Below are positions 25,513-35,322 of a stretch of DNA of 62,204 bases, piece by piece (the stretch's first letter is position 1; each line of letters begins with the position of its first letter). The translations under genes and the position numbers were made by a program. The notes below the pieces were generated by a model. That model did not search any database. It was not told the origin of the DNA and saw only the letters and a list, made by a program, of their open reading frames with translations. Origin of the DNA: an uncultured Pedobacter sp. (GTDB taxonomy: Bacteria > Bacteroidota > Bacteroidia > Sphingobacteriales > Sphingobacteriaceae); NCBI RefSeq assembly GCF_913776295.1, contig NZ_CAJYOJ010000056.1, positions 1-62,204 on the forward strand, given 5' to 3'.

Positions 25513-26700
25513 TTAAAAAAGGCTGGACGGAGAAATTTTTAGAAATTCCTGCCAGGGCAATCCACCACTACCAACCAAAAGCATCTTATCAGGTTTGTAC
25601 ATTTTCCTGAAAGCATCCATACCGGATGTACCGCTAACCAGGCCGGTGCTTTTAACCTCCAAACCAATTGTTTTTCCACGTTTCTCCAGAACAAAATCTA
25701 CCTCATCGTTTCTATGTCGCCAGTAGAATACCTTATAGCCTTCTATAAAAGAACAGTTTAAAAGATGCGCTCCGATTGAAGATTCCACCATCCTGCCCCA
25801 TTCTGAGGGCTTTTTCCTTATTTCATCAAAAAACTCATTACGTTGTGCGCTCAGCAATGCGTTGTTATGCACCTGAAATTTAGGGCTCGATGAACGTTTA
25901 CGAATTACATCAGCTGCAAATTTCTCAATACCGCCCAACAAGCCCGCGGTATCTAGCATTCGCAAATAATGCGATAAGGTTGTGGTATTACCAGCATCAG
26001 AGAGTTGACCTATTATTTTGGTAAAAGAAAGGATCTGACTCGAATATAAACAGCCCAATTCGAACAAACGTTTCATCAATGCAGGTTTATCAACGCGCGT
26101 AAGCATCAAAATATCTTTCGAGATACTGGTTTCTATTAAAGCATTCGAAACATAGTTTTTCCAGCGTTCTTCTTCTTTAATTAATCCTGCCGAACCAGGA
26201 TAACCTCCAAACCAGACATATTCTTCGGCAGTAAAACCAAAAGCACTTTCCATTTCTGCAAAGCTCCAATGGCCTAAATAAGTTAATTCGAAACGACCGG
26301 CAAGCGATTCGGTAAGTCCTTGTTGAATGAGCAGTCTCGAAGATCCCAATAGAATTATTTTTAGGTTTACTCCGTTACGTATGTCTTCATCCCATAAGCG
26401 CTTTACAATTTCACTCCAGTTATCAATTTTCTGAATTTCATCAATCACGAGAAGATATTCAGTTACCGCTGGTTCTTTTAACAATTCTCGGGTATTGAAC
26501 CAGATCAGCTCCAACCAAGTCCTATCCGAAGCAGCAACCGCATCTGCAGATTCAAATATGTAAGGCGTATTAATTTCTTTAACCAATTGACTGATCAAAG
26601 TTGTTTTGCCTATTTGTCTGGGCCCTACGAGAACTTGAATAAACCTTTTTGGTTCATTCATCACCTTTATAAGGTCCTGTAAATAAGATCTTTGAAACAT
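25513..26700 (-). CDS. AAA ATPase with DUF4143 nuclease-like C-terminus
   Basis: A 395-aa member of the AAA_14/DUF4143 family. Walker A is GPRQIGKT (26-33), Walker B is LLVIDEIQK, and a sensor-like segment IILLGSSRLLI follows; the middle contains a winged-helix-like region, and the C-terminal domain shows EVDFVL...GLEVKS, a PD-(D/E)xK nuclease-like core. These proteins are sporadically distributed and of unknown function. A longer frame starts at 26724, but the Met at 26700 is typical; repeat copy A begins only five bases upstream of it. Confidence 0.87.
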   Translation of the reverse strand: MFQRSYLQDLIKVMNEPKRFIQVLVGPRQIGKTTLISQLVKEINTPYIFESADAVAASDRTWLELIWFNTRELLKEPAVTEYLLVIDEIQKIDNWSEIVKRLWDEDIRNGVNLKIILLGSSRLLIQQGLTESLAGRFELTYLGHWSFAEMESAFGFTAEEYVWFGGYPGSAGLIKEEERWKNYVSNALIETSISKDILMLTRVDKPALMKRLFELGCLYSSQILSFTKIIGQLSDAGNTTTLSHYLRMLDTAGLLGGIEKFAADVIRKRSSSPKFQVHNNALLSAQRNEFFDEIRKKPSEWGRMVESSIGAHLLNCSFIEGYKVFYWRHRNDEVDFVLEKRGKTIGLEVKSTGLVSGTSGMDAFRKMYKPDKMLLVGSGGLPWQEFLKISPSSLF

Positions 26701-26705
26701 ATTAA

Positions 26706-26743
26706 ACAATTTACTCAATAACATGAGTAAAATTACTCAATAT
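26706..26743. promoter_or_regulatory. Operator-like repeat, copy A
   Basis: Three alternating half-sites (ACTCA, TGAGT, ACTCA) form TTTACTCAA followed by TGAGTAAAATTACTCAA. The same arrangement recurs at 26873-26917 and not in the sequence between. It lies directly before the AAA/DUF4143 start codon, a position suited to repression of that gene, either by the product itself or by a distant regulator. Confidence 0.6.
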
Positions 26744-26872
26744 GCTTAGTAAATCAAAATTTCTTATAAAAACTTTGCTAAATATGTAAGCTATAATTAG
26801 CTTTTTCCTTATAATATTAATTGAAAGATACAAGCGCAATCAATTGAAAATAAGAATTTTAACACCATATAT
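26744..26872. other. AT-rich spacer between operator-like repeats
   Basis: Part of a 399-bp intergenic region between the AAA/DUF4143 gene and the divergent secreted-protein gene. Apart from the two operator-like repeats, nothing recognisable was seen; promoters for the two divergent genes should lie here. Confidence 0.4.
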
Positions 26873-26917
26873 ACAATTTACTCAATGTAATGAGTAAAAT
26901 TACTCAACGTTATGTAC
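26873..26917. promoter_or_regulatory. Operator-like repeat, copy B
   Basis: ACAATTTACTCAATG followed by TGAGTAAAATTACTCAA repeats copy A with a one-base difference in half-site spacing. Distance between copies is about 167 bp, which would allow DNA looping. It lies between the divergent AAA/DUF4143 and secreted-protein genes, so it could act on either. Confidence 0.6.
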
Positions 26918-27099
26918 AATTCGTAATTATCTATTATATGCAATTTATTGACCATTTTGAATATTCCAAGGCATAGCATATTAACCATAATTTATTAAAT
27001 AGAAATCCCTTTGAGTGCCTTTTTTATATATCTGTTACAATAGATGTTTTGGCACAGCGTTTGAAATATTTGAACTACACACAAATAAAATAGATTATT

Positions 27100-27606
27100 A
27101 TGAAAAAGTTATTCATCATCTCTGCGATTTTAGGTATCGTGGCTTTAACATCTAATCAATCTAATGCTCAGGTAAACATTAATGTAAATGTCGGTCATCA
27201 ACCAACATGGGTTCCTACAGGGTACCAAAACATTAATTATTACTATCTTCCAGAAGTACAATCTTATTATTATGTCCCTCAAAGGCAGTTTGTTTATTTA
27301 AATGGGAACAGGTGGACAAGATCCAGATATTTACCGGCACGGTATAGAGATTATGATTTGCATCATGGAAGAAAAATTGTAATGCATGGAAACACGCCTT
27401 ACCGGGATTTTCATACACACCGGGTAACCTATGTTAGCCATAAAGATTACTACCGTTCATCATACGGTGGAGGTAAAATCAAATACCGTGGGCCAAAAAA
27501 TCATTTCAAACCTCACCATGTAGATCGCGGTCATCACGGCGGAAGAATAAATCCTGGTTTATTCTCCAGAGGACACCGAGAAAAACATGGTCACGGTAGA
27601 CATTAA
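27100..27606 (+). CDS. Small secreted His/Tyr-rich protein
   Basis: A 168-aa exported protein: signal peptide (residues 1-23, ending SNAQ), then VNINVNVGHQPTWVPTGY, Tyr-rich strands (YYYLPEVQSYYYVPQRQ), an aromatic RWTRSRYLPARYRDYDLHHG segment, and a C-terminal tail with many His, Gly, Lys and Arg residues. The tail could bind metal ions or polyanions. Similar small YXWV-like periplasmic proteins are common in Sphingobacteriaceae, without known function. It is followed by a strong bidirectional terminator. Confidence 0.78.
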   Translation: MKKLFIISAILGIVALTSNQSNAQVNINVNVGHQPTWVPTGYQNINYYYLPEVQSYYYVPQRQFVYLNGNRWTRSRYLPARYRDYDLHHGRKIVMHGNTPYRDFHTHRVTYVSHKDYYRSSYGGGKIKYRGPKNHFKPHHVDRGHHGGRINPGLFSRGHREKHGHGRH

Positions 27607-27608
27607 AA

Positions 27609-27637
27609 TAAAAAAGAGGCTTAGGCCTCTTTTTTAT
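27609..27637. terminator. Bidirectional terminator
   Basis: GAGGC-TTAG-GCCTC flanked by A- and T-runs (stem extended by six A/T pairs). It separates the secreted-protein gene from the convergent alaS and can serve both. Confidence 0.88.
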
Positions 27638-27683
27638 TTATCAAACTTTACCCTGGAATAGCTCCAGGTGTTATTCCGATTTA

Positions 27684-30398
27684 TTATTGATGCGGTATAA
27701 AACTTTCTGCTTTCTCCAAAACAACCCTTAAACCTGCCGGATTTTTACCTCCTGCCGTGGCATAAAACGGCTGTCCACCACCACCGCCCTGGATTTCCTT
27801 ACCCAGTTCACGAACGATATTTGAAGCATTTAATCCCTTTTTCACCAGCTGATCAGACAGCATAACTGTTATTCCGGGTTTACCATCAATTTCTGTTGTA
27901 AAAACCAGGAACAGGTTATCAACCATATCCTTTAAAGAAAAAGCCAGGTTTTTAACCGCCTCAGCACTCGGCAGATCAATGTGTTTAGCAATCAGGTTAA
28001 CGCCATTGATTCCTCTTACATGATGTACAATATCATGTTTTAAAGTATTCACACGTTCAATCGTCGATTTTTCAATTTCCTTTTTGAGTTTTGCATTTTC
28101 ATCCAGCAAAGCCTGAACAGCTGCAGATAAGTCTTTGCTTCCGTTTAACAACGCTTTTAAATGCCCCAATTCTTTTCTTTGGTCCAGAAAATATTGCTCA
28201 GCTTTATCGGCAGTAATCGCTTCAATCCGGCGAACCCCGGCTGCAACGGCACTTTCTGATACAATTTTAAACGAGCCGATCTGTCCGGTAGCTTTTACAT
28301 GCGTACCGCCACAAAGCTCTTTAGAGAAGTGATCATCAAAAGTGATCATACGGACAAAATCACCATATTTCTCACCAAACAAAGCCGTTACACCACTTTC
28401 TATAGCATCTTGGTAGGGAACATTACGTTGCTCCTTTAATTTAATGTTCTGTCTGATTTTCTGGTTCACGATCACCTCAATCTGTGCCAGTTCTTCTTCA
28501 GTTACCTTGGCGAAGTGAGAAAAATCAAAACGGAGATAATCTGCATTCACTAACGAACCTTTCTGGTTCACATGTTTCCCTAAAACCTGTTTTAATGCAG
28601 CATGCAACAAGTGCGTTGCCGAATGGTTATCTTCAGTTAAAATACGTTTATCTTCATCCACAACCGCCCAGAATTTACCTTCGAGATTATCGGGCAATAT
28701 ATCGGTAAAATGAACAGTCAGACCGTTTTCTTTTTTTGTATCAGTAATGTCTACCCAAAACTGGCGGCTATGGTCTTCTAAACGCCCCGTATCTCCTACC
28801 TGACCACCACTTTCAGCATAAAAAGGCGTCTGGCGCAATACAATCTGGTATTGTTCTTTGCCTTTGGTTTTTACTTTACGGTATTTTAAGATCTCGGTTT
28901 CAATTTCCAAATCATCATACCCCACAAACTCACTTTGATCATCAGCATTTACGATAATCCAGTCACCAGTATCAATGGCGGTTGCGGCACGGGAACGATT
29001 TTTTTGTCCTTGTAATTCTTTTTCAAATCCATCAACATCAACAGTCCAACCCTTTTCTGATGCCATTAATTGGGTTAAATCTAATGGAAATCCAAAGGTA
29101 TCTGATAACTCGAAGGCAAACTCTCCTGTTATTTGTTTTGATCTAAATGATGCTTCCATTCTATCCCACTTCTCACCTAACTCCTCTAAGTCTTTACCAT
29201 GTGTAAATGGAATATTTGAATTAATAACCTGTTCAAATCTTTGTATACCATTCTGAAGCGTTCTCAAGAAAGAAACCTCTTCTTCCAAGACCACTTTTTG
29301 TACAAAATCCTGCTGCGAAATCAGTTCATCAAAAACACCTTTAAACTGATCGGCCAATAACGGCACCAATTGATTTAAAAATGGTTCTTTAAAGTTTAAA
29401 AAGGTATAGGCATAACGTACAGCCCTGCGTAAAATCCTGCGGATAACATAACCAGCTTTATTATTAGAAGGTAGTTGGCCATCGGCAATAACAAAGGAAA
29501 TGGCACGGATGTGATCGGCCATTACACGCATGGCAATGTCGGTTTTCTCGTCGGCGCCATATTTAATACCTGATTTTTCAGCAATAAACTGAATCATCGG
29601 TTGAAAAACGTCGGTATCATAGTTTGAGGTTTTTTCCTGTAAAACACGTACCAAACGCTCAAAGCCCATTCCGGTATCAACATGTTTGGCTGGTAAGGTC
29701 TGCAATGAACCATTTTTTAAACGGTTAAACTGCATAAATACATTATTCCAGATTTCGATTACCTGGGGGTGATCTGCATTAACGAGGGTAGCACCATCAA
29801 CCAAAGCTTTTTCTTCATCGGTACGACAATCTACATGAATTTCGGAACATGGTCCGCATGGCCCGGTATCGCCCATTTCCCAAAAATTGTCTTTTTTATT
29901 TCCAGGTAAAATATGACTTTCATCCACATATTGTTTCCATAGATCGTAGGCTTCCTGGTCTTTCTCCAGCCCTTCTTTTTCATCGCCTTCGAAATAAGTA
30001 ACATATAATTTGTCCTTAGGAATTTTATAAATCTCCGTCAATAATTCCCAACTCCAGGCAATCGCCTCCTTTTTGAAATACCCGCCTGCCGGACGGTCGG
30101 GATCGCCAAAGCTCCAGTTGCCCAACATTTCGAACATCGTATGGTGATAGGTATCAATGCCAACTTCTTCCAAGTCGTTATGTTTACCCGAAACACGCAA
30201 ACAGCGTTGCGTATCTGCAACCCGAGAATATTTTATGGCGGCTTCCCCTAAAAACAGATCTTTAAACTGGTTCATACCGGCGTTGGTGAACATTAAAGTA
30301 GGGTCGTTTTTAACCACAATTGGTGCCGAAGGAACTACATGATGCTGCTTCGATTCAAAAAAACTAAGGAATGCCTGTCTAATCTCTTTTGCTGTCAT
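27684..30398 (-). CDS. alaS: Alanyl-tRNA synthetase
   Basis: Class II synthetase charging tRNA-Ala, 904 aa. The order is standard: catalytic domain with motif 1 ([21 protein letters not shown]), motif 2 ([14 protein letters not shown]) and motif 3 ([12 protein letters not shown]); tRNA-recognition helical part; editing domain with [12 protein letters not shown] and [13 protein letters not shown] (zinc and editing residues); and C-terminal dimerisation domain ending with [17 protein letters not shown] at 30398, divergent from the MerR gene. Confidence 0.97.
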   Translation of the reverse strand: MTAKEIRQAFLSFFESKQHHVVPSAPIVVKNDPTLMFTNAGMNQFKDLFLGEAAIKYSRVADTQRCLRVSGKHNDLEEVGIDTYHHTMFEMLGNWSFGDPDRPAGGYFKKEAIAWSWELLTEIYKIPKDKLYVTYFEGDEKEGLEKDQEAYDLWKQYVDESHILPGNKKDNFWEMGDTGPCGPCSEIHVDCRTDEEKALVDGATLVNADHPQVIEIWNNVFMQFNRLKNGSLQTLPAKHVDTGMGFERLVRVLQEKTSNYDTDVFQPMIQFIAEKSGIKYGADEKTDIAMRVMADHIRAISFVIADGQLPSNNKAGYVIRRILRRAVRYAYTFLNFKEPFLNQLVPLLADQFKGVFDELISQQDFVQKVVLEEEVSFLRTLQNGIQRFEQVINSNIPFTHGKDLEELGEKWDRMEASFRSKQITGEFAFELSDTFGFPLDLTQLMASEKGWTVDVDGFEKELQGQKNRSRAATAIDTGDWIIVNADDQSEFVGYDDLEIETEILKYRKVKTKGKEQYQIVLRQTPFYAESGGQVGDTGRLEDHSRQFWVDITDTKKENGLTVHFTDILPDNLEGKFWAVVDEDKRILTEDNHSATHLLHAALKQVLGKHVNQKGSLVNADYLRFDFSHFAKVTEEELAQIEVIVNQKIRQNIKLKEQRNVPYQDAIESGVTALFGEKYGDFVRMITFDDHFSKELCGGTHVKATGQIGSFKIVSESAVAAGVRRIEAITADKAEQYFLDQRKELGHLKALLNGSKDLSAAVQALLDENAKLKKEIEKSTIERVNTLKHDIVHHVRGINGVNLIAKHIDLPSAEAVKNLAFSLKDMVDNLFLVFTTEIDGKPGITVMLSDQLVKKGLNASNIVRELGKEIQGGGGGQPFYATAGGKNPAGLRVVLEKAESFIPHQ

Positions 30399-30418
30399 TT
30401 CAATATTATTGGAGGGAA

Positions 30419-30426
30419 CAAAATTA
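30419..30426 (-). promoter_or_regulatory. Candidate alaS promoter -7 box
   Basis: TAATTTTG on the minus strand matches TAnnTTTG exactly and ends 20 bases upstream of the alaS ATG, giving a short leader. It is paired back-to-back with a second box for the divergent MerR gene. Confidence 0.45.
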
Positions 30427-30459
30427 AAATTTTATTACGTTAATAAGGAAAAATCAAGC

Positions 30460-30467
30460 TACATTTG
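30460..30467 (+). promoter_or_regulatory. Candidate MerR-gene promoter -7 box
   Basis: TACATTTG matches TAnnTTTG exactly, 47 bases upstream of the MerR-family start. A convincing -33 element was not found. Confidence 0.4.
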
Positions 30468-30514
30468 AATACTTTAATTAATTGACATAAAACACTCATA
30501 ATCAATCACAAAAT

Positions 30515-30850
30515 ATGCCGTATAAAGAAAGAGACATTAACAAAATGTATTATACCATGGGCGAAGTGACTGAAATGTTTAATGTCAACGCCTCACAGAT
30601 CCGCTTTTACGAGAAGGAATTTGACATCCTCCAGCCTAAAAAAAACAAGAAAGGCAACCGTCTTTTTACACCGGAAGATATCGAAAATCTTAAAATTATT
30701 TTCAACCTGGTTGATGAAAAAGGTTTTACCTTAAAAGGTGCCAAAGACTATCTAAAGAACAATAAAACGGGTGTAAGAGAAAACCAAAAGATTATTGATT
30801 CGTTAGAAAAACTTAAAGGATTCTTAGTCAACCTGGCACAAGAACTCTAA
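30515..30850 (+). CDS. MerR family transcriptional regulator
   Basis: A 111-aa DNA-binding protein. The MerR helix-turn-helix and wing are visible: YYTMGEVTEMFNVNASQIRFYEKEFDIL, then NRLFTPEDIENLKIIFNLVDEKGFTLKGAKDYL, with a short coiled C-terminal helix. There is no ligand- or metal-binding cysteine, so it belongs to the small MlrA-like branch typical of Bacteroidota. It stands alone upstream of the competence-like unit. Confidence 0.9.
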   Translation: MPYKERDINKMYYTMGEVTEMFNVNASQIRFYEKEFDILQPKKNKKGNRLFTPEDIENLKIIFNLVDEKGFTLKGAKDYLKNNKTGVRENQKIIDSLEKLKGFLVNLAQEL

Positions 30851-30998
30851 TTAACCAGTTCCCCCAGCCTGTATTTCTTTTCACATTGATCTGCGTAATT
30901 TAAAATTACATTTTTGTATTTTTTAAATATTTTCCTATATTAGAATCACCAACAAAAAATCACCCTAATTTTTTATTAACCAGCTTAAATAACTGCTT

Positions 30999-33230
30999 AT
31001 GAAAATTTGGTGCGTATTGTTGACGGCTCTTTCTCCCTATTATTTACTTTCCAAAAACCATTTGTTTTTTGGTATATCTACATTATCCGGTAACCGGTTA
31101 CGTCAAGTAAATATCTTAAAAAATTTATTATTATGTAGCCATGCCACGGTAATCAGGTGGTTTGCCTATCTGTATCATACTTTCCTGAATGGAGGCAGGC
31201 ATGCATTAAAGACTTTAACTGTTGCATTTGTAATGATTGGATTTATGGCAAACGCCCAAACCAATACCCAGGAAACAGATATTCGTGATATTTTGGAAAG
31301 TATGGCAGAGAACCTGCCCGATGATTATGACATGACCGAGTTGGTCGATCTGCTGGAAAGATATCGTAAACACCCGATTAACCTGAATAAAACTTCAGTT
31401 GAAGAATTAAATACTTTGGTCTTTTTATCACCCTTGCAGATTGCCAATTTCTTTACCCACATCAAAGAAAATGGTCCGCTTGTAGATGTGCTTGAATTAC
31501 AGAGCATTCCTGGCTTTGATGTTAAAACAATTCAAAATCTACTTCCATTTGTGACATTAACCAATACCACTGATTATCAGCAAATCAATTTAAAAAACCT
31601 GATCCAAGCTGGTGAAAATGATCTGATGATGCGTTTAGCACAAACCTTACAAAAACAAAAAGGCTTCACCGATTTACCTGGAAACCGTTACTTAGGTCCA
31701 CCGGAAAAATTTCAGATGCGGTATCGGTATCAATATAGTTCAATTCTATCAGCAGCGTTCACTTTAGATAAAGATGCAGGAGAAAAATTTCTTGGCAAAC
31801 CTTTCGATTTTTATTCTGGTAACATCGCGCTATTTAAACTGGGCAGGTTAAAAAAATTGGTAGTTGGCGATTATACACAACAATTTGGCCAGGGATTAAC
31901 TTTATGGTCGGGTTTTTCTTTTGGCAAAGGGCCTGATGTGACCAGCGTAGCCAAAAAAGATTTGGGCTTAAGGCCTTATAACTCTACCAACGAATATTCA
32001 TTTTTCAGAGGTGCCGCCGCAACCATTAATTTATTCAAAAATGTTGATATAACGCCATTTGTTTCGTTCCGCAATCTTGACGCAAGTCAGAAGTTAGATG
32101 CCGATGGAAATTTAGTTCAGTCTACCATCAATCAAACTGGTTTGCACAGAACGCCTACAGAACTGAAGAATAAAGGTGCTTTGGCACAGACTGTATTGGG
32201 TACTACCGTTCAGTACAGTAACGAAGATCTCACTATCGGCGCAATTGCCTACCATACCTATTTTAGGAGTCGTTTTATTACACAGACGGCAGCTTACGAC
32301 CGATATAGTTTTACGGGGAAATCTTTAACCAATCTGGGATTATTTTATAATTATACCTATAAAAACATGTACCTCTATGGCGAAGGAGCTAAAGGTTTAG
32401 GTGGAGGCTTTGCTTATATTAACGGGGTATTGATGAGTTTGTCATCAGCAGTTTCTGCAGCTTTAACCTATCGTAATTATGCCAAAGATTACCATAGTTT
32501 CTTCAATCAGGCAGTATCCGAATCGAGTGAAGCCGTAAACGAAAGAGGATTATATGCGGGTTTAAATGTTAATCCAAATAAACATTGGGCATTTTCTTTT
32601 TATGGCGATTTGTTTAGGTTTCCCTGGTTAAAATACCGTATTAATGAACCTTCAAAAGGTTACGAAGTTTTAGCGCAAGCCGTTTATATGCCCAGCAAAA
32701 CCTTTAAAATTTTACTTCGGTTTAAATCAGAAAAAAAGCAACAGAACACTGATCTCGATGTACCTGTAAAGTTTCTAGACGATGTAAAAAGAGCAGGATA
32801 CAGGGCAGAAACAAACTGGCAATTGAGTAAGAAATGGCACTTTCAAAACCGCATCGAGGTTTCGCAATATAAGAAAGGAGGTGCGAAAAGGGAATTGGGA
32901 TATCTTATTTATCAGGATGTAAACTATTCGCCAATGTTTGCCAAGCTAAGTGGAAATGTACGTTTTGCCTATTTTAATACGCCGGGCTACAACAGTAGGA
33001 TTTACGCATATGAAGATGACGTTTTATACAGTTTTGCTTTTGGAATGTACAGTGGAAAAGGTTTCAGAACCTACCTCAACATAAGATATGATATCATCAA
33101 AAAGCTCAATTTGTGGTTTCGATATGGCTTGTTTATTTATCAGGATGTACAAACAATAGGTACTTATCTGGACGAGATTAAGGGCAACAGGAAATCGGAA
33201 GTTAAAATTCAGATACGCTATCAATTTTAA
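30999..33230 (+). CDS. ComEA-type helix-hairpin-helix protein fused to an outer-membrane beta-barrel
   Basis: A 743-aa protein. Residues about 126-187 hold two helix-hairpin-helix DNA-binding motifs (INLNKTSVEELNTLVFLSP and LQSIPGFDVKTIQNLLPFV), as in ComEA. The rest (about 190-743) is a beta-barrel-like region with many aromatic strands, ending IQIRYQF. The apparent signal peptide (TLTVAFVMIGFMANAQ) ends near residue 87, because the only ATG lies some 70 codons upstream; the extension is unexplained. comEC starts four bases after the stop. Confidence 0.8.
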   Translation: MKIWCVLLTALSPYYLLSKNHLFFGISTLSGNRLRQVNILKNLLLCSHATVIRWFAYLYHTFLNGGRHALKTLTVAFVMIGFMANAQTNTQETDIRDILESMAENLPDDYDMTELVDLLERYRKHPINLNKTSVEELNTLVFLSPLQIANFFTHIKENGPLVDVLELQSIPGFDVKTIQNLLPFVTLTNTTDYQQINLKNLIQAGENDLMMRLAQTLQKQKGFTDLPGNRYLGPPEKFQMRYRYQYSSILSAAFTLDKDAGEKFLGKPFDFYSGNIALFKLGRLKKLVVGDYTQQFGQGLTLWSGFSFGKGPDVTSVAKKDLGLRPYNSTNEYSFFRGAAATINLFKNVDITPFVSFRNLDASQKLDADGNLVQSTINQTGLHRTPTELKNKGALAQTVLGTTVQYSNEDLTIGAIAYHTYFRSRFITQTAAYDRYSFTGKSLTNLGLFYNYTYKNMYLYGEGAKGLGGGFAYINGVLMSLSSAVSAALTYRNYAKDYHSFFNQAVSESSEAVNERGLYAGLNVNPNKHWAFSFYGDLFRFPWLKYRINEPSKGYEVLAQAVYMPSKTFKILLRFKSEKKQQNTDLDVPVKFLDDVKRAGYRAETNWQLSKKWHFQNRIEVSQYKKGGAKRELGYLIYQDVNYSPMFAKLSGNVRFAYFNTPGYNSRIYAYEDDVLYSFAFGMYSGKGFRTYLNIRYDIIKKLNLWFRYGLFIYQDVQTIGTYLDEIKGNRKSEVKIQIRYQF

Positions 33231-33233
33231 TCC

Positions 33234-35321
33234 ATGTTTAAGACTGAATATATTTTTGTCAGGATCCTGTTTCCTTTTATTCTGGGCATTTGCATTTTTT
33301 ATTATATTCCGACATTTGCCTATATTAAATGCTTAACCATCGCTTTAGCTATTATTTTACTGAGCATTTTATTTTTAAATTTCACCTATAAAAGATTAAA
33401 AATATATCGCTACAAAGGTGCTGTTGGCTTTATCATTTACCTGCTTTTTTTCAATCTTGGCAGTTTATTTTGCCTGCTCAACAACGAAAGATTAAATCAA
33501 CATTACTTTGCAAAAACCAAATGCGATTATTTTAAAGTTTGGGTAAATAGTGAACCTCAGCAAAATCATGAAATCGTGCGCTTTACAGCGGAGGTAACTG
33601 CCGGTTATCAAAAAAATAAGCTGATGAGGTTATCGGGCAAAATGCTGCTTAATGTAAAGTTGGACAGTCTAAAACCTATCAGGATAAAGTACGGCGATGA
33701 AATGATAATCTCGGTTAGATACACGGAGATAGAACCTCCGTATAATCCTGCAGAATTTAACTTTAAGGCCTGGCTCGCTAATCAGAATATCTATCATCAG
33801 GCATTTATAGATCAGGATCATATTGCTGCTACCAAAAACAATGTTGGTAATCCATTGATAAAAATAGCTTTAAGCATAAGAGACAGGCAAGTATCAAGAT
33901 ATAGAATTTTAATTAAAAGTGACGAAGCTTTTGCTGTGGCCTCTACCCTTATTTTGGGATACCGGGCGGATTTAAGTAAGGAAACTTTATCAGCTTACGC
34001 CAGAACGGGAACCATTCATGCTTTATCGGTATCCGGGGCACATGTTGCAATTATTTACGTGGTTTTGGATTTTATTTTTTTCTTTTTAAATAAGAAACGG
34101 GCGTTGAGAATGATAAAATTACTGCTCATCTGCACTTTGATCTGGGGATATGCCTTGCTGACCGGACTATCGCCCTCCGTAGTCCGTTCGGCCATCATGA
34201 TCAGTATTTTAATAACAGCCAAAGTTTTATCGAAGCAAACCAACAGTTATAATGTATGGGCATTTTCAGCATTTTGTCAACTCGTTTACAATCCGTTTTT
34301 AATCTGGGATGTCGGCTTTCAACTCTCCTACCTTGCCGTATTTGGATTAATTTATCTCCAGCCTAAAATCTACAAACTTATCTACATTGAGCGTTTTTGG
34401 ATAGATAAATTGTGGAGTTTCACATCCATGTCTTTAGCGGCACAAATTGTCACTTTTCCATTAAGTATTTATTATTTTCATCAATTTCCCCTTTACTTTT
34501 TACTTGCCAATCTTTTCATTACTATCCCATTAATATTGATGATGTATCTGGGAGTTGCTGTATTGATCCCATCACTAAGGTTTCTGGCCCCGGTTTTTGA
34601 ATGGATCATCAATTTTACGAATGCAGGGCTAAACTGGATTGCCAATTTGCCCTATGCCAGCTTCTCATCAATATGGATTAATCTGCCTGAATTTATATTA
34701 TTGAGCCTTTCGCTTGGCATTTTTATCTATGCGTTGATAAAACTTAATAAACAACTCTTGTTTTCTTCGTTATTTTTACTTGTCGGTTATCAACTTTTGA
34801 TTGTAAGCGATGACCTGAAGGTTTTCAAGCAGCGGAAAATCATTTTCTTTGCCCTGAGGAAAAATTATGCGACTGCATTTATTAATGGAAGAGAAGCTGT
34901 TTTAGTTTCAGATTTAACTACTGAAGATAAAAATTACACGTTTTCCGTTGAGCCGGCATTATTGCAATTGCAAATAGATAAAATACGAATGATCAGTTTA
35001 AAAAAAGATACTGTTTTAGGAAACTTTGCATTAAATAATAATCAGATTGTATTCTTTCAATATAAAATACTCTTAGCTGATGAAAATCTGAATAACAAAG
35101 AGGTAAATGGAAAGGCTAATTTTTCTAGCATCTGGATAAGTGGAAATACAAAATTTAATGTAGCTAATATACACCCGGATATTAAATATGAAACGGCAAT
35201 CATAGATGCCACAAATAAAGATTATCAAATTCAGATCCTGAAAAAAGAAATGGAGAATAATAATATGGATGTTCATATTTTAAAGAAAAATAAAGCATAT
35301 TTGGTGCAACTAAGCCAATAA
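33234..35321 (+). CDS. comEC: ComEC/Rec2-type DNA-uptake channel
   Basis: A 695-aa inner-membrane protein. It has N-terminal transmembrane segments, an OB-like DUF4131 region (YFKVWVNSEPQQNHEIVRFTA), then the competence domain (about 215-500) with GYRADLSKETLSAYARTGTIHALSVSGAHV and LTGLSPSVVRSAIM. The C-terminal part (about 530-695) is where metallo-beta-lactamase domains sit in longer ComEC; here it lacks HxHxDH and looks degenerate. It is translationally linked to the HhH/barrel gene, and an acyl-CoA gene starts one base later. Confidence 0.92.
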   Translation: MFKTEYIFVRILFPFILGICIFYYIPTFAYIKCLTIALAIILLSILFLNFTYKRLKIYRYKGAVGFIIYLLFFNLGSLFCLLNNERLNQHYFAKTKCDYFKVWVNSEPQQNHEIVRFTAEVTAGYQKNKLMRLSGKMLLNVKLDSLKPIRIKYGDEMIISVRYTEIEPPYNPAEFNFKAWLANQNIYHQAFIDQDHIAATKNNVGNPLIKIALSIRDRQVSRYRILIKSDEAFAVASTLILGYRADLSKETLSAYARTGTIHALSVSGAHVAIIYVVLDFIFFFLNKKRALRMIKLLLICTLIWGYALLTGLSPSVVRSAIMISILITAKVLSKQTNSYNVWAFSAFCQLVYNPFLIWDVGFQLSYLAVFGLIYLQPKIYKLIYIERFWIDKLWSFTSMSLAAQIVTFPLSIYYFHQFPLYFLLANLFITIPLILMMYLGVAVLIPSLRFLAPVFEWIINFTNAGLNWIANLPYASFSSIWINLPEFILLSLSLGIFIYALIKLNKQLLFSSLFLLVGYQLLIVSDDLKVFKQRKIIFFALRKNYATAFINGREAVLVSDLTTEDKNYTFSVEPALLQLQIDKIRMISLKKDTVLGNFALNNNQIVFFQYKILLADENLNNKEVNGKANFSSIWISGNTKFNVANIHPDIKYETAIIDATNKDYQIQILKKEMENNNMDVHILKKNKAYLVQLSQ

Positions 35322-35322
35322 C

